NCBI GenBank assembly: GCA_026391525.1
Contig: JAPLEF010000031.1
Span: 1-39,339 of the forward strand
DNA length: 39,339 nucleotides
Source: Sphingobacteriales bacterium
Lineage (GTDB): Bacteria; Bacteroidota; Bacteroidia; Chitinophagales; Chitinophagaceae
Direction of reading: 5' to 3'
The notes beneath the pieces are model-generated. The model did no database searches. It was given only the letters and a program-made list of their open reading frames with translations, and was not told where the DNA came from. Position 1 is the stretch's first letter. Each line of letters begins with the position of its first letter. The position numbers and the translations under genes were made by a program. Below are positions 17,801 through 25,300 of the stretch, in pieces.

Positions 17801-18643
17801 GAATTTGCAACCCCGATTGATAAATTCGGTGAACAGGAACAAAAAGATCATTTACGTAAGCTCCTATACCCTTTCATCCTGCGAAGGACGAAAGAGCAGG
17901 TGGCGAAAGACCTTCCGGAGAAAACTGAAACCATATTATTCTGCGAAATGGAAAAAGAACAACGCAGGATTTATGATGCCTACCGCAACAGTTATCGGGA
18001 TAAGATACTTGGAACGATCGATGAACAGGGTATTGATAAATCACAACTCACCATCTTGCAGGGCCTGATGAAACTGAGGCAAATATGCGACAGCCCGGCC
18101 ATACTCAATGAAGAAGACAAATACCCCAACCATTCTATCAAACTTGATGAACTGTCGAGGGAAATAGAAGAGAATATCGGGGAGCATAAAGCCCTTATTT
18201 TTTCACAGTTCCTGGGTATGCTTGCGTTAATCAAAGAAAAGTTGAAAGAACAAAACATTCCTTTCGAATATTTTGATGGCAGCACATCGCCGGTTGACAG
18301 AGAAAAAGCCATCCAGAACTTCCAGCAAAACGATACATGCAGGGTATTCCTGATATCCCTTAAAGCAGGAGGCGTAGGTTTGAACCTAACTGCTGCCGAC
18401 TATGTATATATTGTAGACCCCTGGTGGAACCCCGCTGTAGAACAACAAGCCATCGACCGGACACACCGTATCGGACAAACGAAAAATATTTTTGCCTACC
18501 GTATGATTTGTATTGATACCATTGAAGATAAGATACTCCAGTTACAGGAACGCAAGAAAGTGCTTGCCAAAGAATTGATATCAGATGAAACCAGTTTTGT
18601 GAAGGCTCTTACCAAGGCTGATGTGGAATACCTGTTTAGCTAA
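14876..18643 (+). CDS. SNF2-family DEAD/DEAH helicase with two SWIM zinc fingers
   Basis: A 1255-residue Swi2/Snf2 ATPase. Two C-x-C-x(n)-C-x-H zinc-finger motifs are seen in the N-terminal region: C73, C75, C83, H85 (RCSCPYNLGDICRHESA) and C184, C186, C194, H196 (SCTCAETQHPLCEHKT). A long SNF2-associated region follows (about 290-780). The helicase core begins at LRPYQVAGFQWLSYL: Walker A MGLGKT (G822-T826), Walker B LDESQ (D916, where DEAQ/DEAH is usual), SGTPLQNN, then lobe 2 with FDGSTSPVDREKAIQNF, GGVGLNLTAADYVYI and DRTHRIGQ. Such proteins remodel protein-DNA complexes, for example stalled RNA polymerase; the target is unknown. The start is a TTG; no ATG lies between it and the upstream in-frame stop at 14828. 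It appears monocistronic. Confidence 0.94.
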   Translation: MALPHIIKHIYNNGTDEVIRRGKKIHASGYVELIEHDELTGNIVFRVKDDSYNTFYKVYINKYADPKLISLRCSCPYNLGDICRHESAALFRLQDMADKNMLGNSTIQYNQYHTVAKMKHIELKMIKLLSSPAIYEEAESMLRKVKATILKAEDERVEAELVYNGTAYSLVIQKNEERQFDTSCTCAETQHPLCEHKTLLFLQLLNAFGPNYFDSIRNWEKEKNKLLQIYGYSLNDDLTGKFEFTYKDGKPFLKLLDPAIKRVLQTTSQPEFRPVFAHTLVESLPVVEEIPEAYPAYKKIGLVFNFKTKDYPAFKIDALQGDVDEDGKKFLGKAENIDLTKFVNTEWFGEEDKSFFQQIRKLQPSEINKYLNRNSPFSGIWENIIHTEGDELPEETKLLIIEYLHPKLKKIFEEQHQNPFIFQLPAGKTFKTANLIETELSSQFLTPFFKVVAAKDHFELQCQVKINGEKITLDLNECNSSLVFLYEGTLYTWQKTEDVLQAEKFSRKGNIKLSKSDWAKKMHEVVLPLSRDYPVEFDKSLVKEVKSGLPDIKLQLLEKGDYLVFQPIFSYQGFDTRPSDKETITIPDGDKILLVQRNKEAEQAFLQRLEGLHSLFTRQQDTQSLVLKGSDVLRNNWFFLFVEAMKDMKVPVFGFEALRNFRFNTARPNTHIHVSSGLDWFDAKVEIEFGEQRVGIADIKKALTSKQSFVQLGDGTLGILPDEWLKRYSLLFKVGDGKSDKLRLSRYHMSIIDELYENRDEKELSFALDEKFERLREFKHIPEVPAPLDLQNILRPYQVAGFQWLSYLNDVGWGGILADDMGLGKTVQALAMLEKYKQTSGALKAIVICPTTLIYNWQNEVRKFTPSLSYHIHHGNTRSRELAELEKHNIIITTYGTLRSDINLLLKILFDYVVLDESQAIKNPSSKVTKAASLLTAKNRLCMSGTPLQNNTFDIFAQMNFLNPGLLGSMEFFRNEFATPIDKFGEQEQKDHLRKLLYPFILRRTKEQVAKDLPEKTETILFCEMEKEQRRIYDAYRNSYRDKILGTIDEQGIDKSQLTILQGLMKLRQICDSPAILNEEDKYPNHSIKLDELSREIEENIGEHKALIFSQFLGMLALIKEKLKEQNIPFEYFDGSTSPVDREKAIQNFQQNDTCRVFLISLKAGGVGLNLTAADYVYIVDPWWNPAVEQQAIDRTHRIGQTKNIFAYRMICIDTIEDKILQLQERKKVLAKELISDETSFVKALTKADVEYLFS

Positions 18644-18649
18644 AAAAAG

Positions 18650-18670
18650 AAACCCAGCTGTAGGGCTGGG
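18650..18670. terminator. Bidirectional terminator between SNF2 and minus-strand small genes
   Basis: CCCAGC (18653-18658) pairs perfectly with GCTGGG (18665-18670). Read on the minus strand the hairpin is followed by TTTCTTTTTTT, a strong rho-independent signal for the small genes at 18692-19093. Read on the plus strand it is followed only by CATTTATT, a weaker signal for the SNF2 gene. Confidence 0.7.
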
Positions 18671-18691
18671 CATTTATTGCTGAATACTTGT

Positions 18692-18823
18692 TTAAGAAGT
18701 GATGAAATTCTTTAATCGCATAAACTCCCTGTTGTTATCGGTAAAAAACAGGCTGTTTAGTGCCAATGCTAATGCTTTAGCTACAGCGGCAAGGGTCAAG
18801 GGTTGGGTTTGATTTGTTTTCAT
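18692..18823 (-). CDS. Small 43-residue protein, unknown
   Basis: The frame runs from ATG (CAT at 18821-18823) to TAA. The product starts MKTNQTQPLTLAAVAKALAL and ends REFMRLKNFITS: an alanine/leucine-rich amphipathic centre followed by a charged tail. I do not recognise it. Support comes from its setting: a promoter (TTG, 21 bases, TATTTTTG) lies 32 bases upstream of the start, and a strong minus-strand terminator lies 22 bases beyond the stop, so this looks like a complete small transcription unit. It could also be read with the 52-residue gene upstream as a pair. A short protein, a peptide precursor or an RNA gene with a fortuitous frame are all possible. Confidence 0.5.
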   Translation of the reverse strand: MKTNQTQPLTLAAVAKALALALNSLFFTDNNREFMRLKNFITS

Positions 18824-18854
18824 AAAATTGGATTTTTAAAACTATTCAATAATG

Positions 18855-18886
18855 CAAAAATACAAGCCGATGGGGTACATGTCCAA
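18855..18886 (-). promoter_or_regulatory. Promoter for the 43-residue small gene
   Basis: On the minus strand: TTG (CAA at 18884-18886), a 21-base spacer, then TATTTTTG (18855-18862), a full match to the Bacteroidota pattern. The start of transcription should lie near 18848, about 25 bases before the ATG. Confidence 0.5.
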
Positions 18887-18934
18887 GCGTGCTTTTGCTG
18901 AATTTGGATTTGAGTAATTTCCGCACCAAATGAG

Positions 18935-19093
18935 CTATTTCACAATAGTTGACCTCCAGTTCCTGCGGTAACGGTGCCCTTTCTTATAGTACTTGGTGGG
19001 GTAGCTTTCGGGATGCTGTAATAGTTTTCCCAATAATTTTCTGAAGGCATACAAAACAGGGTTGATAGGGCTTCGCTTGTTTTTTGAATTCAT
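18935..19093 (-). CDS. Small basic 52-residue protein, unknown
   Basis: The frame runs from ATG (CAT at 19091-19093) to TAG (CTA at 18935-18937). The product starts MNSKNKRSPINPVLYAFRKL and its C-terminal half (YPTKYYKKGHRYRRNWRS) is strongly basic and aromatic, with 17 Lys/Arg in 52 residues and only one acidic residue. That composition suggests nucleic-acid or membrane binding, but I recognise no family. It lies divergent from the FAS1 lipoprotein gene and 111 bases upstream of the 43-residue gene. A weak -7-like TAAATTTC lies upstream. Natural codon variety and the absence of a competing gene support it moderately. Confidence 0.5.
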   Translation of the reverse strand: MNSKNKRSPINPVLYAFRKLLGKLLQHPESYPTKYYKKGHRYRRNWRSTIVK

Positions 19094-19214
19094 AATTGAA
19101 TGGATTAGACGAAATTTAAACGGATAATAAGTTTGAATATTGTAAAGCAGACATATAACTGTAATTTACCAGATGAAAAATTACCGCTTCAGTTTCATCA
19201 TCACAATAGCTAAA

Positions 19215-19760
19215 ATGAAAAATATTTTTTTGTTCTGCTCCCTCTTTGCACTGATAATTTTGTTAGCCTGCAATAATAAGGACAGCAGGGAAAATTCAAA
19301 AACCAATAAAAGCAGTAATTTAAAAAAACAGACACAACTTTTTAAAGGTACCATCTACGACCTGCTAACTACAGATACCCTATACACATCTATGGTAGAT
19401 GGAATTCAAGCTTCCGATTTATCAGAAACCTTGCAAACAAACGGCCCATACACTGTTTTTGCATTTACCAGCCATGCCACCGATCAGATGCCAAAAGACG
19501 CCTGGAAAAATCTATTGAAACCTGAAGTAAAATACAGCCTCGCCAATATCATTACCTACCATATTATAAAAGGCATTTATCCGCTCGATTCACTTCCCGA
19601 TGGCCGCCAACTCAAAACACTGGAAGGGAAAAATATCCGAATAGTACGAACTAAAGACAATTTGATAACGGTAAATGGTATCCGTATCTTAGCGGGTGAT
19701 TTTTTTACCCGTAATGGTGTGGTACATCAGGTTGAAAAAGTATTGTTGCCAAAAAAATGA
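19215..19760 (+). CDS. FAS1 (fasciclin) domain lipoprotein
   Basis: A lipoprotein with one FAS1 domain. The ATG at 19215 gives MKNIFLFCSLFALIILLAC, a standard lipoprotein signal with Cys19; an ATG at 19173 would add 14 residues in front of it and is less likely. The domain (about 50-181) shows TIYDLLTTDTLYTSM, NGPYTVFAFTS (FAS1 H1 box, usually followed by N-x-A-F, here altered to HATDQMP) and the final NGVVHQVEKVLLP (H2 box). FAS1 domains mediate adhesion or ligand binding at the cell surface. It ends 39 bases before the amidohydrolase pair on the same strand, so it may be part of that unit. Confidence 0.88.
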   Translation: MKNIFLFCSLFALIILLACNNKDSRENSKTNKSSNLKKQTQLFKGTIYDLLTTDTLYTSMVDGIQASDLSETLQTNGPYTVFAFTSHATDQMPKDAWKNLLKPEVKYSLANIITYHIIKGIYPLDSLPDGRQLKTLEGKNIRIVRTKDNLITVNGIRILAGDFFTRNGVVHQVEKVLLPKK

Positions 19761-19799
19761 GCCAAAGAAAAATAACCTACTTCAAAATAAAATCTTCGT

Positions 19800-21101
19800 A
19801 TGAAATTTTTACTTGCCTTACCTATTTTTTTCTGCCTTCCTGCTGAAGCACAGGAAAAGCCGGTAGTATTCAAGGGGGCATTGATTTATCCTGTTTCCGG
19901 AAAACCCATTCCAAATGGTGTGTTGGTGGTTCAGAAAGGCAAGATTATTCGGGTAGGCGCAGCCGGTAGTACAATCCCCCCCGGAGCAGATATCCGCGAC
20001 GTCACCGGAAAAGTAATCATGCCCGGACTGGTGGATACGCATTCCCATCTTGCCGGCCCTGATGGTGGAGATGCCTCCAATGCGCTGAATCCGGAAACCA
20101 GAGTTTTGGATGCCATAAACCCAACCAGTGATGGTTTTAAAAAAGCCCTTGCAGGTGGCATCACCAGTATTAATATCATGCCGGGAAGCGGCTTCCTGAT
20201 GAGCGGACAAACCATTTATGTAAAAATGCGAGAAGCAAGAATTGTAGAAGACCTTCTTTTGTACAATGAAAAAGGTTTGTATGGCGGTTTGAAAATGGCC
20301 AATGGAACCAATTCGATGAGAAGCAATGCAGGCTTCCCTGGCACAAGGGCGAAAAGCGCTTCTATGATCCGTGAATTGTTTGTGAAAGCATTAGATTATA
20401 AAAAGAAAATTGAAAAAGCAGGTAAAGACAGCAGCAAGATGCCTGAACGCGACCTGCGCATGGAACCGCTACTGGAAGTGCTTAATGGAAAAAGAATCGT
20501 TCACTTTCACACCCATAAAGCCAATGATATCCTGACGGTTATCCGCTTGTCGAAAGAATTTGGCTTTAAACCGGTTTTGCATCACATATCGGAAGGATGG
20601 CTGGTTGCAAAAGAAATTGCTGCAGCAGGCCTTTCCTGCTCTATCATCAATATCGAAACACCGGGAGGAAAATTGGAAGCCATTCAGCTTAACCTCAGCA
20701 CAGGTTCGGTATTAGAAAAAGCAGGTGCTCATACAGGCTTTCATACCGATGATGGCATCACTGATTCAAGGTTGTTCCTTCGATCTGCTGCTTTGTCGGT
20801 TCGGGAAGGAATGAGCAGGGAAAAAGCTATTGAAGGACTAACGCTTGCGGGTGCACGAATGCTCGACTTGTCGAGCCGCATCGGAAGTTTGGAAGCCGGC
20901 AAAGATGCAGATTTTATCATCCTATCCGGCGATCCGTTCAGCTTATATACAAAAGTTGAACAAACCTGGGTTGAAGGCATTAAACGTTGGGATATCAGCA
21001 TCCCGGCAGACAAGGCTTTTCTCACCGGAGGATATGAAGTGTATTCACCCGAAAGAGGAGAGTTCCATCAGCATGGAGATGAAGAAGAAGACCGCAATTA
21101 A
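19800..21101 (+). CDS. Exported amidohydrolase, metal site intact
   Basis: A 433-residue amidohydrolase-superfamily enzyme of the imidazolonepropionase-like group, with an N-terminal signal peptide ending LPAEAQ (about 18). Visible metal-site residues: H81 and H83 (GLVDTHSHL), H235/H237/H239 (HFHTHK), H261/H262 (LHHISEG) and D317/D318 (HTDDGITDSR). The terminal composite domain ends with GSLEAGKDADFIILSGDPF. Such enzymes cleave C-N bonds of cyclic amides or peptides; the substrate cannot be read from the sequence. It is followed after 17 bases by a paralogue lacking these residues, and preceded by the FAS1 lipoprotein. The C-terminus (GEFHQHGDEEEDRN) is acidic and His-containing. Confidence 0.92.
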   Translation: MKFLLALPIFFCLPAEAQEKPVVFKGALIYPVSGKPIPNGVLVVQKGKIIRVGAAGSTIPPGADIRDVTGKVIMPGLVDTHSHLAGPDGGDASNALNPETRVLDAINPTSDGFKKALAGGITSINIMPGSGFLMSGQTIYVKMREARIVEDLLLYNEKGLYGGLKMANGTNSMRSNAGFPGTRAKSASMIRELFVKALDYKKKIEKAGKDSSKMPERDLRMEPLLEVLNGKRIVHFHTHKANDILTVIRLSKEFGFKPVLHHISEGWLVAKEIAAAGLSCSIINIETPGGKLEAIQLNLSTGSVLEKAGAHTGFHTDDGITDSRLFLRSAALSVREGMSREKAIEGLTLAGARMLDLSSRIGSLEAGKDADFIILSGDPFSLYTKVEQTWVEGIKRWDISIPADKAFLTGGYEVYSPERGEFHQHGDEEEDRN

Positions 21102-21118
21102 TCCTAAATCAAATCAAC

Positions 21119-22324
21119 ATGAAACGCATCATTTTTATTGCCCTTTATATTTCTGCGTCTTTTACAGTAGCTGCACAATGGGCTATCAAAGCAAATACAT
21201 TATATACAGTGTCTGGTTCAGCTATCAACAATGCTGTGGTATTGATCAATAAAGGAAAAATTGAAAAGGTTGGTAAAGCAGAAATGATAAGCATTCCTGA
21301 AGGTTACCGTGTAGTTGAAGCAAAAGTGGTTACACCCGGCCTTATCGATGCCAGAACAGTGATTGGCATGTCGGGTGTATTAAATATTGCTGTTGATCAG
21401 GATCAATTAGAGAAATCAAATCCTATTCAACCCGAACTGCGTGCAATTGATGCCTATAACCCCGATGAATTGCTCGTGAAAACAGCCCGTCAATATGGTA
21501 TCACCACTATCCATACGGGTCATGGTATCGGTGCATTGGTTAGTGGCCAAACCATGATTGCTAAAACTAAACCCGGCACTGTTGAAACAGTTACGATGGT
21601 GCCCTTAAGCATGTTGGCTATGACCATCGGCCCTTCGGTGGGAAGTAATTTTACATCTCCGGGAACTAAGGCCAAACAGATGGCTATGATAAGAACTGAG
21701 CTGGTTAAAGCAGAAGCTTTTCTGAAGAAGCAATCAGACAAAGATTCTACCAAAAGGCCGGGAACCGATCTCAGAATGGATGTATTGTGCCAGTTGCTTA
21801 AAGGAGAAATCAAAGCCCTGATCACCGCCAATACTGCCGTAGATATTATGAATGCCATCCGGCTAGCCCGCGAATTCAAACTCAAACTGGTTATTGATGG
21901 CGCTGCGGAAGCCTATCGACTCATTGATGAAATTAAATCGGCTGATGCTGAAATCATCCTGCATGCAACCATGGCTCGTAACGGAGGTGAAATGGTGAAT
22001 ATGACCAGAGAAAGTGCCGCTTTACTAACAACTGCGGGTATACGCGTAAGTATAGAAAGCGGGTATGAATCATATGTTCCTAAAACCAGAATCGTATTAT
22101 ATGAAGCGGCCATTGCAGTTGCCTTCGGACTGCCCTTTGATGAAGGCCTGAAAGCAATTACCCTTAACCCTGCAAAATTGCTGGGCATAGACAAACGTGT
22201 AGGCAGTATTGAAGAAGGCAAGGATGCCGACCTCGTGCTTTATGATGGTGACCCATTTGAATACCTTACCCATGTTTGTAAAGTATTTATCGACGGAGAA
22301 CTGGTAAGCGACATGTGTGAATAA
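21119..22324 (+). CDS. Exported amidohydrolase paralogue, metal ligands lost
   Basis: A 401-residue paralogue of the upstream gene, with a signal peptide (MKRIIFIALYISASFTVAAQ). The fold is kept from end to end: VTPGLIDAR, GIGALVSGQTM, LRMDVLCQLLKG and GSIEEGKDADLVLYDGDPF all align with the neighbour. The catalytic positions do not survive: HSH becomes R79-T-V81, HFHTHK becomes LITANT (234-239), LHH becomes I-D-G (259-261), and the HTDDGITD block becomes a Tyr/Ser/Glu-rich segment. It is thus probably not a metal-dependent hydrolase. It could be a non-catalytic partner in a hetero-oligomer, a regulator or a binding protein. The reading frame is clean, so selection still acts on it. Confidence 0.9.
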   Translation: MKRIIFIALYISASFTVAAQWAIKANTLYTVSGSAINNAVVLINKGKIEKVGKAEMISIPEGYRVVEAKVVTPGLIDARTVIGMSGVLNIAVDQDQLEKSNPIQPELRAIDAYNPDELLVKTARQYGITTIHTGHGIGALVSGQTMIAKTKPGTVETVTMVPLSMLAMTIGPSVGSNFTSPGTKAKQMAMIRTELVKAEAFLKKQSDKDSTKRPGTDLRMDVLCQLLKGEIKALITANTAVDIMNAIRLAREFKLKLVIDGAAEAYRLIDEIKSADAEIILHATMARNGGEMVNMTRESAALLTTAGIRVSIESGYESYVPKTRIVLYEAAIAVAFGLPFDEGLKAITLNPAKLLGIDKRVGSIEEGKDADLVLYDGDPFEYLTHVCKVFIDGELVSDMCE

Positions 22325-22358
22325 TACTTCCTATATCAATATTTGAGAAAAATCGCTT

Positions 22359-25300
22359 TTATTTTACAAGCACCGGAATACTTATTTTTTTCCCTTCCCT
22401 TCTTATTTCTAAATGATAAATGCCTGAAGCCAATGAACAGCCGATGAAAATCTTATATACAGATTGTTGTCCGCTGAGTTGTATCGATTGTGTACAACTT
22501 AATTTACCTGAGGCATCATTCCATTTCAGTTGATAGATTCCTTTTGATTCATTTGGTACTGAAAGAAAAAACTGTTGATCAACTACCGGATTAGGATAAA
22601 CGCTCCACTCATTGTTTGAAACAGGAGCTTTTACTTTTACGATATTACTGTGTACGGATTCTCCAACAGTTCGTTCAGCCCGGATTCGATAATAGCAATC
22701 TCCGGGTTGCCGTAGAGCATCTGTAAAGTTGTACAAACAAAGTACCCCGTTATTGGCTTTAGGAAAAATATTACCGATACTGCCGAATTGGATACCATCT
22801 TCACTCTTTTCAACAAAATAATAAAGCACTCCTGTTTCATGTTCTACCTGCCAGTTCAAATCATTTCCATTAAGTGGATTCGAAGAAACAGAAAGCAGGA
22901 TATCGGGAGCAATATTTTCACGGAATACCAGATAGAAACGGTCGGCTGCAGCTGAAGAAGGGTGGTCGTTAACTTGAAATGTTACCCATGTGGTATCGTG
23001 TAGCGAGACAGCAGTTTCTTGTCCGGTGAAACGATCATGCAACCAAGCTCCTGGTGCAGATGCAGGAAATTGCAATGTAGCAAAACAGAATTGATACGCT
23101 TGCCTGCGGAGATTTTTCATTTCATAATAAAGCGTATCCCCCGCTTTAGCTGTTGAACGAGCTTCAACGGATAGTTTTGAAGCCTTTCTGGTAAGCGAAA
23201 AATTCTCCCCTTCGTTATACAATTTCATCGCATCATCTGCGTCTATACCATCACGATAGTTACCTGAAAATACTGCTGCATTTCCATCGGCAATAACCTG
23301 CTGAGAAGTATGTAGGGTTGCCCTCATAAAACTACGCTGAACGGTTGATTGAGGGCGGTTTACAAGCCTGCTACCGGATGCTTTACAGGCTTCTGTAAAA
23401 CTGATACTGCCGGCCAATCCGGAGGAACGCACAAAAAATGCCTGTCCACTTTGTAATAAGGGCGCTGGCACTCCGGATGGGTAGTATGCTGTTCCGCCAG
23501 CAGTAGGTTCATAGTTATTGGTGGCAGACAATGTTTGATAACCGCCAAATCCATAAGAACCATAAAGCAATGGATCCCATACAATGATATCATTATTGAG
23601 ATTATTGAAATATCCGTTATCGCGCAAATAGCTTATGTCTATGGCAGAAGCATAAGGGTTGCCTACGGATGCCAATCTTCCTGCAAGCACATTGGTAACC
23701 GGCGGAGGATCGCTTGGTTGAAACAGATTACCCTTTGCCCGCAATACAGTAGGATTTGATATCCCATTATAATTTACAACGCTGCGGTCGCCTCTAACAA
23801 AAAGTAAATAACCGCGTTGCTCATAAAGCGGATTCGTTGTATTAGATATACCCTGCCAGATTCCGGCAGTGCCTGCTGCTGCATCAAAATATTTCATGGA
23901 AGGTTGCGTAGTGCTAAAATCGAAGCCTGTACCCGTACCCGTTATGATAGTGCCATATCCTACAGGAGCTGTAGCGTTTTCTTGCCAGCTTTGCAAAATG
24001 GTTTGGCCTTTTGCCGGAGTAGACAGAAACTGCCAGGATTTGGGATGACGCCCGTCTGCCACCAAACCGGTGTTGATATAACGTTCAACAGTAACTTTAC
24101 CTGTTACCTGGTTACCGGTTAAATCGGCAACCCATGCGGTGCCTGTTGCTGAAGAACGGAGAATCAAATTATCGGCAGTTGAAAACTGCTTACCGGTTAC
24201 AGCAGCAAAACTCAATCCACCCGCTAATATCAATTGCTCGCCTGCTGGAGGCAACAATCCGGCATCCGTATGAAGAATAAGGTTGTTTACACTGTTGGAG
24301 TTAAAATGTGATCCTGCTATGATAAGCGGCTGGTTGCAATTACCCGTGATTTCTATTGAACCCGCTACAACTCCACCATTAAAATTATTGATTCCTCCTC
24401 CTGGTGCCTGAATCGTTCCGTCTATTTTCAACGTACCATGATTATTCAATACAGCTCCTGCACCTACGAAAACATATCGCAACTGATACGTTTCCCCGAT
24501 ACCGATAAGAGGCATGTTAGATGGGCCGCTTTGTATTATCGCACTGGATAATACGTTATTGGGAACGATACCCAAGCTCCAATTTCCGGGATCATTCCAT
24601 GCCGAACTCAGGGAGCCGGTCCAGTTGTTGGTTTTCGAAACTTCATCAGCACCGATATCAGTTAAAAAGGGAGAAACAATTAGCCTGCTCTCTCCATCTA
24701 CATCATCGGGCAGCAAATAATTACTGTTATTTCCTCTGCCCAGAAGCTGACAGTTTTGGTTGGGGTCGAGATGTAAAAATGCGGCATCACTTCCATTTGT
24801 AGTGATAAAGCTAACCTGCCCGGAAATACTGTTGGTTTCCCGAGGGCTCATGAGAGTTTGAAAAGCAGTAAGATTTTGTATGGCATTGGTTCCATCGAAA
24901 AATAACAAACAACTGGTTGATGGCACACCGGCGTAATACGAATTGTAATTGCCCGAATAGTTACTCAGATTTGCATCTTCCCGCCAAAAAGCTACGGAAC
25001 GTCCGGTTAATCCTGGTATAGAAAGATTAGTAAAAATATTATTCGTACAGTTGGTGCTGCTGAGTACATTGCTATAAATAGCCGCACTCGAAAAATTGGG
25101 AGAAGTACCCGAAGCGGATAAATATACTGTATTGTTGTACACGGATGCCGTTATGGCATCAGCAATATATATACCAGTGATTGCAGGTAAGGTGCTGCTG
25201 TTACTTTGAGGTGCTTTTAAATCTGCAATCAAGTTATTGAAAACCGATACTTCGGATGCTGATACGATTCGTATGGCATTCACTTCTGCTCCGGTTCCGC

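Noticed and set aside
18935-19093. The small basic protein as ribosomal protein L34 or similar
   Set aside because: It is of similar size and charge, but it lacks the L34 or L36 signature residues and their gene context.
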